NCBI GenBank assembly: GCA_910588545.1
Contig: CAJUOU010000003.1
Location: 124,001 to 188,000, forward strand
Origin: an uncultured Christensenellaceae bacterium
Lineage (GTDB): Bacteria > Bacillota > Clostridia > Christensenellales > UBA3700
DNA length: 64,000 nucleotides
Direction: 5' to 3'
Shown: piece after piece, positions 53,401 to 61,184 of the stretch
Numbering within the stretch: position 1 is the stretch's first letter
Layout of the letters: each line of letters starts with the position of its first letter
Notes under the pieces: generated by a model
The model's database searches: none
The model's input: the letters and a program-made list of their open reading frames with translations, nothing else
Told to the model about the DNA's origin: nothing
Position numbers and translations under genes: made by a program

Positions 53401-54037
53401 ATGGGATATAAAATTTAAAGTTAAACAATTTACCGCCTGTGCCAAGCTCGTTAAGCATACCGCCAAAGCAATGGTAAGCTACAGGATACGGATTACCACT
53501 ATTATCCGGCATTTCATATCCAGGTATATCTTTTGCTGTTACATGAGGTCTTTGACCTACTGATTGAGCATGATCACAGGCTATAATATCCGGACCGCCG
53601 CCTTCTAAAGTTACTGTATATCCGCATCCGTCAAACCATTTTGTAAACTTACCCACGCTGCCGGGTGCAAGACCCGCATAAGTTGAGTTTGTTCCCCAAT
53701 CCAAGGTAACATTAGCGGTCAAATATCCGCTTTTGCCGGAATAACTACCCTCTTGTTTTAAAAAACTTTGTAATTGAGTGCCGTTGCTTATAGCAACCCA
53801 ATCGGTTGATTCCACATAACCGGAACTGTTTATGTACCTTTCTTGGTCGCCAACACCGCCCAAATAGTTATTTTCGGTATAGCCCTCGTTAAGAACAGGC
53901 TGTACTGTATCCAAATAAGTGCCATTGCTGATATCCGACTTGTTTAATGTTAACACACCAAACAAAGCCAAAATCAAAGACAATGTAAGCATTATACTGA
54001 TACAAATACCGAATATCCTTGTCTTTCTTCTTTCCAT
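50468..54037 (-). CDS. Giant exported protein with GLUG-like and InlB-like modules
   Basis: 1189 aa. The N-terminal signal sequence or anchor (res. 8-30, ICISIMLTLSLILALFGVL) follows basic MERRKTR. Residues 60-420 contain spaced GLUG-like motifs (GGLVGYNSGGDIDNVVV, GGIAGYVANGAKLNNLYA, GGIIGVNSGASV) typical of secreted beta-helical adhesins. The middle is Gly/Asn-rich. About residues 880-1000 resemble InlB B-repeats (VGWQRKDGSYLTYLPKY..., FTLTAVYED). No LPxTG or second membrane helix at the C-terminus, so anchoring is by the N-terminal helix or it is released. Binding partner unknown. AGGGAGG precedes the ATG. It is flanked by two Fic loci. Confidence 0.8.
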   Translation of the reverse strand: MERRKTRIFGICISIMLTLSLILALFGVLTLNKSDISNGTYLDTVQPVLNEGYTENNYLGGVGDQERYINSSGYVESTDWVAISNGTQLQSFLKQEGSYSGKSGYLTANVTLDWGTNSTYAGLAPGSVGKFTKWFDGCGYTVTLEGGGPDIIACDHAQSVGQRPHVTAKDIPGYEMPDNSGNPYPVAYHCFGGMLNELGTGGKLFNFKFYIPWNHKITYRDTGSVNNNEGRLDAHIAFGGLVGYNSGGDIDNVVVELAADKQLYVSSHEGIDRDDTFSKSGCNGAILLGLVVGASRGGTISNATAIFGTNSKLYAEGRSGYWSGTFPVKTYRNSGSTLIGGIAGYVANGAKLNNLYAKFENNSRLHGYIKTHQNGANRGPYKCYRKIGGIIGVNSGASVTTAMVSGNLDCMIAEGSSGGTGDGEYVDQMKNIYIAEGPLPGTMIYMNATGGTNKEGNEGGGSAYNQGYGDCGERAILTTNGRNNGNNGVAIPYFFNHDGQGVVIFVPQGKILWTLYSSPTFSNLESGIIVKTNYPDAATTSEIEVGINSTGEIGFYKMASNGEVADTNGVRWMEMSDQTRMAKNGGVDSPLYYDGTTYELKMKINGQLYDKGLRVINVGDLKNSMNVFNGRAVKLYCDDNGDREHAVAYSDEQEKVVVLLNNVINDSMSRTITIQKRSLLVRTSAGYKRGETTIFGNAYVSFNKMTDDRAGVYSGFAANEQMMWQDTGYNEGVSIKLNIAGRQLLRPSTNNYILYQEVELSNGHMVLEEIGSYFAAVIKPHTVKVHPSIYINGAAVGGEYNFMSNFDFGNADKNAQKRTITITARLDDSHFTASAVKLIDKNGNEITGISWNDNNGLMTATYTATDDSLKEIAFVDYAERFYTVSIDDGVDIVEKTDYKYGDKVYLDAPAAKEGEIFVGWQRKDGSYLTYLPKYSLKVQENFTLTAVYEDIDMAAKPWKHIYRANYNELKRECYYHIPAYDAEYRLPNEMGWIFKGWEEVSKDEVNKVVEFKALFEETADAPKVKVVYDNKNSVFMDYGAPITLEANTTYLVNSARVDVGEQPSVIYAITDLNIEKVENIATFPGVVKEKSMKYESFLLDGIYYISATFVYGKVDAEYDTETNKPNLTINGFNASDFTQYVRQGNVYQISMVIPEKEIECRFGNNAEIATFLQVEDYVFDEIMIIKRIN

Positions 54038-54420
54038 AATTTCCTCCCTAAGAAGTCAGAATTTGCCCACCACACAATATAAACAGCGGATAAAAAACGT
54101 ATTGCAAACCAAACAAATAATATTGGGCGCAATAGCAGTTTTTTATTATACCCTTATATATGCGTGGTATAATACAATATTATAATAGAACATATACCTT
54201 AATCAAACCTTAAACAAGGGAAATGCTACAAAAATTTTACACAAAAATTATACAAAATAAATATTATTTCCTATTTTAGAAATTCTTTGTCTACTAAATT
54301 TTTACCGATAGCAATCTTTTGTCTAACAAAATTAATGCTCTTAAACAACTTGACTTTAGCTATTTTAAGATAATATCTGAATTTGTTCAATATAATATTA
54401 ACAAGCTACCATAAACTTTT

Positions 54421-54968
54421 AGAGTATCAGCCTTTTTCAAGCAAAGAACATCGGTTTACTTGACCCGATTATTTTGATACCTATTTTTATACTCGATTTC
54501 CTTTGCATACATCCGTTTAACGATGGCAACGGAGGATTAAGCAGATTGCTAACTACCCTTTTGCTTTATCAAAACGACTTTTTTGTTGGCAAATATATAA
54601 GTATTGAAAGAAAAATAGAACAAAATAAGGAATCATACTATGTTGCACTTGAAAAAAGCAATATGGGCTGGCAGGACAGCACAAACGACCCTATGCCTTT
54701 TGTAAACTTCATTTTAAATATTTTGCTTGCGGCTTATAAAGATTTTGAGGAACGCGTAGACCTAGTAGGCTTAAAGCAAAAAAATATTAACATTATAAAA
54801 AATGCGATTAAAAAAACTTTAGGCAAATTTACAAAAAATAAATTGATGGAGTTGTGCCCTACAGCAAGTAAAAGCAGTATAGAAAATTGCCTAAAAACTT
54901 TGGTGGAAAGTAACGAAATAACACGCTACGGTAAAGGAAAAAATACTTACTACACCAAAAACTGTTGA
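54421..54968 (+). pseudogene. 5'-truncated Fic-family gene
   Basis: After an in-frame TAG near 54420, the frame encodes about 180 residues of a Fic protein: LDPIILIPIFILDFLCIHPFNDGNGGLSRLLTTLLLY, then the usual C-terminal KYISIERKIEQNKESYYVAL and a winged-helix end (NKLMELCPTASKSSIENCLKTL). The N-terminal ~150 residues are missing, there is no ribosome-binding site, and the key Arg of HPFxDGNGR is Gly. It is therefore probably inactive, a relic of a different Fic subfamily from the intact gene. 54038-54420 otherwise shows only AT-rich sequence. Confidence 0.75.
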
Positions 54969-55003
54969 TTTTGGAAAATTTTAGGTAAATTACAGGCTAT
55001 ATA

Positions 55004-55032
55004 TTGATAAACCTTACAATTTGTGCTATAAT
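55004..55032 (+). promoter_or_regulatory. Thioredoxin promoter
   Basis: TTGATA, 17-bp spacer, TATAAT. Confidence 0.8.
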
Positions 55033-55086
55033 AATTATAGTTACAATAAAAAGAATTTATCTTGAACAAGATAATAAGGAGATAAT

Positions 55087-55389
55087 ATGTTAACTCACAT
55101 TAATAATAAGGAAGAATTTGAACAAAAAATAGCAAACGGCACTGTGCTTGTAGACTTTTTTGCAACATGGTGCGGACCTTGCAAAATGTTAGCACCTGTG
55201 CTTGAGCAACTAGCAAACGAAATGCCTGAAATCGAAATTTTGAAAATCGATGTCGACCAAGTGTCCGACGTTGCAAAGGAATACGGCATAATGTCAATCC
55301 CTACGCTTATCCTTTTTAAAGACGGCGTTAAACAAAACACACAAGTAGGTTTTATGAATATTAACCAACTTAAAAGTTTTGTAAAATAA
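55087..55389 (+). CDS. trxA: Thioredoxin
   Basis: 100-aa dithiol-disulfide oxidoreductase with active site WCGPC (Cys29, Cys32) in LVDFFATWCGPCKMLAPVLEQLA and the cis-proline loop SIPTLILFKDG. Length and motifs are those of ordinary cytoplasmic TrxA. Own promoter at 55004-55032, AAGGAG ribosome-binding site and terminator at 55415, so it is a single-gene unit. No thioredoxin reductase lies in the window. Confidence 0.96.
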   Translation: MLTHINNKEEFEQKIANGTVLVDFFATWCGPCKMLAPVLEQLANEMPEIEILKIDVDQVSDVAKEYGIMSIPTLILFKDGVKQNTQVGFMNINQLKSFVK

Positions 55390-55414
55390 CTATTACCTGT
55401 ATTTGATAAATATA

Positions 55415-55450
55415 AATGCTTGCTTTTACAGCAGGCATTTTTTATTTTTT
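55415..55450 (+). terminator. Terminator of trxA
   Basis: AATGCTTGC/GCAGGCATT (one G-U pair), 7-nt loop, T-run. Confidence 0.85.
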
Positions 55451-55550
55451 ACAATATCCACAGCAAATAGATTTTCTTATAATAATTATTATCAATATTT
55501 ATCGCCTTTTTAAAAGTGATAAAACTTTTTGATTTTTTGCTTTTAAATAA

Positions 55551-55579
55551 TTGACAGTTATATAAAAGTATGCTATACT
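55551..55579 (+). promoter_or_regulatory. Promoter of regulator-potABCD operon
   Basis: TTGACA, 17-bp spacer, TATACT. A second possible promoter, TTTACT (55624-55629), 18 bp, TATAAA (55648-55653), straddles the middle operator. Confidence 0.8.
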
Positions 55580-55597
55580 CTTTTTGTTTAATAAAAC

Positions 55598-55674
55598 TAA
55601 ACTTTAGGTTTAGCAAAAATTGTTTTACTAAACTTTTGGTTTAATATTATAAAATTCATTAAACTTGAAGTTTA
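55598..55674. promoter_or_regulatory. Three palindromic operators at exact 31-bp spacing
   Basis: TAAACTTTAGGTTTA (55598), TAAACTTTTGGTTTA (55629) and TAAACTTGAAGTTTA (55660): 15-bp palindromes with half-site TAAACTT repeated every 31 bp between the promoter and the XRE-cupin gene. Almost certainly the binding array of that regulator. Confidence 0.8.
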
Positions 55675-55707
55675 GTATGTAAAACTAAAGTAGTTAAGGA
55701 GTTAAAT

Positions 55708-56241
55708 ATGGAAATAGGCTCAAAAATAAAAAGACTAAGGTTGCAACTTTCGCTCACGCAGTCCGAGCTTGCGGACAGATGCGAACTTACAAAAGGATAT
55801 ATATCGCAGCTTGAAAACGACTTGACAAGCCCGTCAATCTCAACGCTTATAGATATATTGTCCGCACTTGGTACGGATGCTCAAACCTTTTTTAAGGAAG
55901 AAGAAGACGAACAGGTCGTATTTACCGAAAACGATTTTATCGTAAAGGATAGCTTGGAGCAAGAAAAAGTTTGGTTGGTACCAAACTGTCAAAAAAACGA
56001 AATGGAGCCTTTGTTGGTTACCATAAAACCAAAATACTCACTACCCGGAGATATGCCGCATGAGGGGGAGGAATTCGGGTATGTTTTATCAGGTAAAATT
56101 ATACTGCATTTAGGTAAAAACAGTTATACGGTAAAAGCTAAGGAAAGTTTTTACTTTGTATCGGACAAATTACATTATATTGAAAATGCGAGCAATATCC
56201 CCGCAAAAATAATTTGGATATCAAGTCCACCTACTTTTTAA
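55708..56241 (+). CDS. XRE-cupin transcriptional regulator of polyamine uptake (PuuR-like)
   Basis: 177 aa. Residues 5-60 are a Cro/CI HTH (IKRLRLQLSLTQSELADRCELTKGYISQLENDLTSPSISTLIDIL). Residues 100-175 are a cupin barrel (GDMPHEGEEFGYVLSGKIILHLGKNSYTVKAKESFYFVSDKLHYIENAS) that probably senses a small ligand. This architecture is common for regulators next to spermidine/putrescine transporters, and potABCD follows 15 bp downstream. Three identical-length palindromes upstream point to autoregulation of the whole operon. AAGGAG precedes the ATG. Confidence 0.9.
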   Translation: MEIGSKIKRLRLQLSLTQSELADRCELTKGYISQLENDLTSPSISTLIDILSALGTDAQTFFKEEEDEQVVFTENDFIVKDSLEQEKVWLVPNCQKNEMEPLLVTIKPKYSLPGDMPHEGEEFGYVLSGKIILHLGKNSYTVKAKESFYFVSDKLHYIENASNIPAKIIWISSPPTF

Positions 56242-56256
56242 TGGAGAAATAAATAT

Positions 56257-57705
56257 ATGAGTACACTTATTGAATTGAAAGATGTTTGCAAAGCTTATGA
56301 CGGTCAAAATGTTGTTGACCATGTAAATCTTAATATCGAAAAGGGGGAATTTGTTACCCTTTTAGGTCCAAGCGGTTGCGGTAAAACCACTACTTTGAGA
56401 ATGATTGCGGGTTTTGAAAAACCTACCGACGGCGAAATTTTGCTTGACGGCAAATCGGTGCTTGATATTCCGCCTCATTTAAGACCTGTAAACACCGTAT
56501 TTCAAAGATACGCACTTTTCCCGCATTTAAATGTTTTTGACAACATTGCGTTTGGTTTGAAGCTTAAGAAAAAAGAGCTTTGCCGTGAGGTAAAAGGTTT
56601 TTGGGCAAGACAAAAAGCTATTAAAGCCTTGATTTCCGAAAAAGTTAAAAAAGCTTTGAAAATTGTTGGTCTTACAGACTACGAATATAGAAATGTTACA
56701 AGCCTAAGCGGCGGACAGCAACAAAGGGTGGCTATTGCACGCGCTATCGTAAATGAACCACAAGTTTTGTTGTTGGACGAGCCTTTGGGTGCTTTGGACT
56801 TAAAAATGCGTCAAGAAATGCAGCTTGAGCTTAAAAATATGCACCGCAGACTTGGCATTACTTTTGTTTACGTAACCCACGACCAAGAGGAGGCTCTTAC
56901 AATGAGCGACCGCATTGTGGTTATGAAAAACGGTATTATACATCAAGTGGGAACACCTATCGACATTTACAATGAGCCTTCTAATGCGTTTGTTGCGGAC
57001 TTTATAGGCGAATCCAACATCATAAACGGTATTATGCTCGAAGATAAACTTGTTAGATTTGCAGGCGCGGAATTTGTTTGCGTGGACAGCGGTTTTGAAA
57101 AAAATCAAACTATCGACGTTGTTATTCGTCCGGAAGATATTTATTTGATGGACGAGGAAAAAGGTCAAATAAAAGGTGTTGTAATTTCCTCGCTATTTAA
57201 AGGCGTACACTACGAAATGAGCGTAATTGCAAACAAGGTAGAATTTTTGATTCACTCGACTACCGAGTGGAAGGCAGGCGAAAAAGTCAGCCTTTACATT
57301 CGCCCGGATGACATTCACATAATGAAAAAGGAAAAAAACAGTAACGTTATCAACGCCAAAGTTTTGAACGAGACAGAGATTGAATTTGCCGACGGCGTAT
57401 TTAATTATGACAAAAAAACCTTTGAAAATGGGGGCTTTTCCGAAAATGACTATTTGAAAGAGGAAGTTAAAATCTCCATTGACTTTGACAAAATCGACCT
57501 TACCGACTATGAGGACTCTGCACCAATCGCAGGTAATATCGTATCAAGCATTTTCAAGGGAGATAAATATCAATATGTTGTAAAATCCGATAACGGTTTC
57601 GATTTCTTTGTAGATACCGAGGACGAGTATGACAGCAATGACCGTGTGGGAATTACTATCAAACCGGAAGACATTAAGTTGGAAAGAATTATTTCTTCCA
57701 AGTAG
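56257..57705 (+). CDS. potA: Spermidine/putrescine ABC transporter ATPase PotA with duplicated TOBE region
   Basis: 482 aa, against about 350-370 for most PotA. Walker A GPSGCGKT, Q-loop FQRYALFPH, signature LSGGQQQR, Walker B VLLLDEPLGALD, H-loop VTHD. A small basic insert (ELCREVKGFWARQKAIKAL) follows the Q-loop helix. C-terminal TOBE-type repeat 1 (GVVISSLFKGVHYEMSV...IRPDDIHIM) is followed by a second diverged copy (GNIVSSIFKGDKYQYVV...IKPEDIKLE), which accounts for the extra length. Such regulatory domains can sense substrate or tune activity. Co-transcribed with the regulator and potBCD. Confidence 0.93.
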   Translation: MSTLIELKDVCKAYDGQNVVDHVNLNIEKGEFVTLLGPSGCGKTTTLRMIAGFEKPTDGEILLDGKSVLDIPPHLRPVNTVFQRYALFPHLNVFDNIAFGLKLKKKELCREVKGFWARQKAIKALISEKVKKALKIVGLTDYEYRNVTSLSGGQQQRVAIARAIVNEPQVLLLDEPLGALDLKMRQEMQLELKNMHRRLGITFVYVTHDQEEALTMSDRIVVMKNGIIHQVGTPIDIYNEPSNAFVADFIGESNIINGIMLEDKLVRFAGAEFVCVDSGFEKNQTIDVVIRPEDIYLMDEEKGQIKGVVISSLFKGVHYEMSVIANKVEFLIHSTTEWKAGEKVSLYIRPDDIHIMKKEKNSNVINAKVLNETEIEFADGVFNYDKKTFENGGFSENDYLKEEVKISIDFDKIDLTDYEDSAPIAGNIVSSIFKGDKYQYVVKSDNGFDFFVDTEDEYDSNDRVGITIKPEDIKLERIISSK

Positions 57706-57715
57706 GAGCAAAAAA

Positions 57716-58525
57716 ATGAAAAAAATTACTATTAAAAGAAAATATCTTGCTTTTCCTTACGCGATATTTATGTTGCTTTTTGTGCTTTTGCCTCTTGCTT
57801 TGATAGTCTTTTACGCTTTTACAAATGCGGATGGTAGCATCAGTTTGGAAAACTTTATAAACTTTTTTACTGACGGAGTAACTTTCAACTCTTTCCTTGA
57901 CTCTATTTGGATTGCCTTTATTACAACAGTAATTTGCTTTGTTATAGGCTTTCCCGTTGCTTACATTTTGGCAAACAAAAAATATAACAGAAACAAGACT
58001 TTGTTTTTGCTTTTCTTGTTGCCTATGTGGATAAACTTTTTGCTAAGAACAATCGCAACGCGTGCTATGTTCGAGGCTTTTGGCTCTTGGCTTGATATAG
58101 AGATAACTTTTGGCAAAGCAACCACTATTTTTGGTATGGTTTACAACTTTTTGCCCTTTATGATTATTCCTATTTACTCCACACTTTCCAGCTTGGACAA
58201 AAGTTATACGGAAGCAGCACTTGATTTGGGGGCTACACCTACAAAAGTTTTAACACGTGTTATTTTACCACTTGCAATACCCGGTATTATAAGCGGTATA
58301 ACAATGGTGTTTATGCCTACACTTTCCACTTTCGTTATATCAGACCTTTTGGGCAACAACTTAGTTCAACTGCTTGGTAACATTATTAACTTGGAGTTTA
58401 CTCAAAACTCTTGGAACTATGGCTCTGCTCTTTCTATCATTTTGCTGCTTCTTATGGGGCTTACAATGTTTATCGAGAAAAAGTATAACAACAAAACTCA
58501 AACTGCGGGAGGTAGAATATGGTAA
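57716..58525 (+). CDS. potB: Spermidine/putrescine ABC transporter permease PotB
   Basis: 269 aa from the ATG 10 bp after potA (GGAG upstream). Six predicted membrane helices and the EAA docking motif YTEAALDLGATPTKVLTRVILPLAIPGIISGITMVF. LPMWINFLLRTIATRAMFEAFG is typical of PotB. It forms a heterodimeric channel with PotC, whose ATG overlaps its stop (ATGGTAA). Confidence 0.93.
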   Translation: MKKITIKRKYLAFPYAIFMLLFVLLPLALIVFYAFTNADGSISLENFINFFTDGVTFNSFLDSIWIAFITTVICFVIGFPVAYILANKKYNRNKTLFLLFLLPMWINFLLRTIATRAMFEAFGSWLDIEITFGKATTIFGMVYNFLPFMIIPIYSTLSSLDKSYTEAALDLGATPTKVLTRVILPLAIPGIISGITMVFMPTLSTFVISDLLGNNLVQLLGNIINLEFTQNSWNYGSALSIILLLLMGLTMFIEKKYNNKTQTAGGRIW

Positions 58526-59340
58526 AAAAGATTTTAGCCAAAGGCTACGTTTACTTGGTACTTTTATTCCTTTACGCTCCTATTGCAGTATTGGTTATTT
58601 ACTCCTTTACTCCTGCGGCAACTATGCAATGGCAAGGTTTCAGCCTTGAACTTTATCAAGATTTGTTTAATCCCGCAAAAAGCGCAGATATATTGGACGC
58701 TTTGAAAAACACTTTGATTATCGCAGGAATATCTTCCGTAATATCGACATTGATTGGTATTTTTGCGGCAATCGGTATTTACAACATGAAAAACCGCTCT
58801 AAAGAGGCGATGATGACTGTAAGTAAAATACCTATGATGAACGCCGAAATCGTGACAGGTGTTTCGCTAATGCTATTGTTTTTGCTGTTTGGCATACCTT
58901 TTGGAATGGTTACCGTTATTATTGCGCACATAGTTTTTTGCACTCCTTACGTTATACTTTCCATTATGCCTAAATTGCAACAAATGGATAACAATTTGTA
59001 CGAGGCTGCTTTAGATTTGGGCTGCACTCCTATGAAAGCGTTATTCAAGGCAGTACTTCCTCAAATTATGTCAGGTATTGTAAGCGGTTTCTTCCTTGCT
59101 TTTACATTGTCTATCGACGATTTTGTTATAACTATTTTCAACATTCAAGGCATTAATACATTGTCGACATTTATCTATGCAGATGCTGCTAAAAACGGTT
59201 TGACACCATCTTTGCGTGCACTTTCGACTATGATTCTTGTTTCGGTTTTGTTATTGCTTGTTATAGTAAATATTTTCTCTCATCGTGAGAAAAAATCAAA
59301 AAATAAAGCTGTCGCTAAAACAAAGGGGGTTAAAATATGA
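58519..59340 (+). CDS. potC: Spermidine/putrescine ABC transporter permease PotC
   Basis: 273 aa, six membrane helices. EAA motif YEAALDLGCTPMKALFKAVLPQIMSGIVSGFFLAFTLSIDDFVITIF, the hallmark end of PotC. MVKKILAKGYVYLVLLFLYAPIAVLVIYSF starts the first helix. It overlaps potB by 7 nt and potD by 4 nt (ATGA), so it is translationally coupled on both sides. Confidence 0.94.
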   Translation: MVKKILAKGYVYLVLLFLYAPIAVLVIYSFTPAATMQWQGFSLELYQDLFNPAKSADILDALKNTLIIAGISSVISTLIGIFAAIGIYNMKNRSKEAMMTVSKIPMMNAEIVTGVSLMLLFLLFGIPFGMVTVIIAHIVFCTPYVILSIMPKLQQMDNNLYEAALDLGCTPMKALFKAVLPQIMSGIVSGFFLAFTLSIDDFVITIFNIQGINTLSTFIYADAAKNGLTPSLRALSTMILVSVLLLLVIVNIFSHREKKSKNKAVAKTKGVKI

Positions 59341-60914
59341 AAAACAAAAGATTAACTGTGTTGGTTTTGCTTACTTTACTCCTTGCTACTATACTTGTCC
59401 CTGTGCTTAGCGGTTGCAACAACAATGTGATTGTACTTAAAGTTTACAACGCTCAAGACTATATTCAACACGGGGAAGAAGAAAGCGTTTTAAGAGACTT
59501 TGAAAAATACTACTTGGAAAAAACAGGTCAAAAAGTTCGTATTCAATATGATACTTTTGATACTTTGGAAAGAGCTTACACCATTATCAACAAGCGCGAG
59601 GCTGATTATGATGTTATGTGTCCAAGTGACTATATCATTGAAAAAATGAAGAAAAACGACCTTTTGGTTGAGCTTGACAAAAATAAAATTCCTAACCTTT
59701 CAAATATTCCGCCTTACCTTTTGGACAGAAACTTTGACAGAGGCAACAAATACAGCGTGCCTTATATGTGGGGAACTGTAGGTATTATGTACAACACCGA
59801 TAAAGTTGACGAGGAAGACGTTAAAAATTGGGGTTTATTGTGGAATGACAAGTACAAAAATAAAATACTTATGAAAGACAGTATTCGTGACTCGGTATTT
59901 ATCGCAACAATTTACGCTTATCGTGAGGAATTGGAGGAACTTGCAAAAACAGCTACTCCTGAGGAATATCGCAACAAAATAAGCGATTTGACAAACAATA
60001 TTACCGCAGATAAACTTGCTCTTGTAGAAAAGGAATTGCGTACTCAATACGATATACTTTATGCTTACGAGGTTGACAGCGGTAAAGACTCTATGATAAA
60101 TGGCGAAGCGTATGTAAACCTTGCTTGGAGCGGAGACGCTGTTTGGGCAATAGAGGAAGCTTTGGCAAACGGAATAAACCTTGATTACTATATCCCTGAA
60201 GAGGGGTCTAATGTTTGGTTTGATAATTGGGTTATACCTAAGTATTCCAAAAATGTGGACATTGCTCACGAATTTATAAACTTTATGTGTGACCCCGACA
60301 TTGCTCTTCGCAATATGGACGAAACAGGCTACACCACTGCTGTAATCTCCCCTGACATTATAGACTATATGACTGACGAAGAAGTAGATGCCAACGATTT
60401 TACTTACCTTTTCGAAGATAAAGATGGCAATGTTTCCGCAGAAAATCTTGCTTTAATAAAATACTATAACGATGAGTACGGCATTGATTTTTACGCATTG
60501 CAAATACCGGAATTGACAATGCCTTCCACAGATAGTGCCGAAAGATTAGTCGAAATGACAGACTTTGGCGAAAAACAGGATATGGTTGTTAAAATGTGGA
60601 CAAGAGTTAAAGCCTTGCCGTTGGGATTGGAAGTTAAAATATTCAGCATTTTGCTTGCTATTTCAATAGTCGCAATTATCGCTTACTCTATTTACAAAAA
60701 AATCGCAAACAAAAAACTTGTTGCAGGCAAAATCGAACAAATGGGAAATAGCACTGCTGCGGTATCAGGTAATTTGTTTAGTAATATAAGCACTAAAACA
60801 AAAGACTTGTTTGCTACAACTAAAAAGAAGTTTACCGCTTTATTCGATAGCTTTAAAAACAAAAAGTCCGAAAATGATAAAATCGATAATAATGACAATC
60901 GGGACAATAATTAA
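59337..60914 (+). CDS. potD: Polyamine-binding lipoprotein PotD with extra C-terminal membrane anchor
   Basis: 525 aa, about 150-170 more than usual. Lipobox LSGC (Cys27). The periplasmic-binding fold is normal to about residue 420: VLKVYNAQDYI, YDTFDTLERAYTII, DYDVMCPSDYIIEKM, VPYMWGTVGIMYNTDKV, VNLAWSGDAVWAIEEA, NWVIPKYSKNVDIAHEFINFM. It is followed by a transmembrane helix (434-453, FSILLAISIVAIIAYSI) and a 72-residue Lys/Asn-rich tail that by the positive-inside rule is cytoplasmic. The protein would thus be tethered at both ends. GGGGG ribosome-binding site. Last gene of the operon. Confidence 0.92.
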   Translation: MKNKRLTVLVLLTLLLATILVPVLSGCNNNVIVLKVYNAQDYIQHGEEESVLRDFEKYYLEKTGQKVRIQYDTFDTLERAYTIINKREADYDVMCPSDYIIEKMKKNDLLVELDKNKIPNLSNIPPYLLDRNFDRGNKYSVPYMWGTVGIMYNTDKVDEEDVKNWGLLWNDKYKNKILMKDSIRDSVFIATIYAYREELEELAKTATPEEYRNKISDLTNNITADKLALVEKELRTQYDILYAYEVDSGKDSMINGEAYVNLAWSGDAVWAIEEALANGINLDYYIPEEGSNVWFDNWVIPKYSKNVDIAHEFINFMCDPDIALRNMDETGYTTAVISPDIIDYMTDEEVDANDFTYLFEDKDGNVSAENLALIKYYNDEYGIDFYALQIPELTMPSTDSAERLVEMTDFGEKQDMVVKMWTRVKALPLGLEVKIFSILLAISIVAIIAYSIYKKIANKKLVAGKIEQMGNSTAAVSGNLFSNISTKTKDLFATTKKKFTALFDSFKNKKSENDKIDNNDNRDNN

Positions 60915-60934
60915 AATTAACGTTAAAAAATTAG

Positions 60935-60963
60935 GGTGCAAGTTAAATCTTGCACCAATTTTT
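60935..60963 (+). terminator. Terminator of potABCD operon
   Basis: GGTGCAAG/CTTGCACC with 6-nt loop and T-run. Confidence 0.88.
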
Positions 60964-61132
60964 ATAAATATAGCGATTTTCGCAAGGTATTTTTCATTTT
61001 CCAATAATTTAGTTTGAAATTATTTATTATTTTAACCGCAATTTCATTGTAGCAAAAGGAATTTTATGTTTCAAGAATTATATGTGCAACATTTTTTAAA
61101 CTCACGTACATGACACGTGGTTTTGTTCACAA

Positions 61133-61158
61133 CAAAAATGCCGAAATAAATTCGGCAC
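61133..61158 (-). terminator. Terminator of GH2 mannosidase gene
   Basis: TGCCGAA/TTCGGCA. The minus-strand T-run follows at 61138-61134. Between the two terminators (60964-61132) nothing is seen. Confidence 0.8.
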
Positions 61159-61184
61159 TTTTATTATATTCAAACCTTTTAAAA

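Noticed and set aside
54300..54412. Short open frame reading KINALKQLDFSYFKIISEF as the missing N-terminus of the broken Fic gene
   Set aside because: It looks protein-like but cannot be aligned with a Fic N-terminus by eye and has no start. Left as unassigned.
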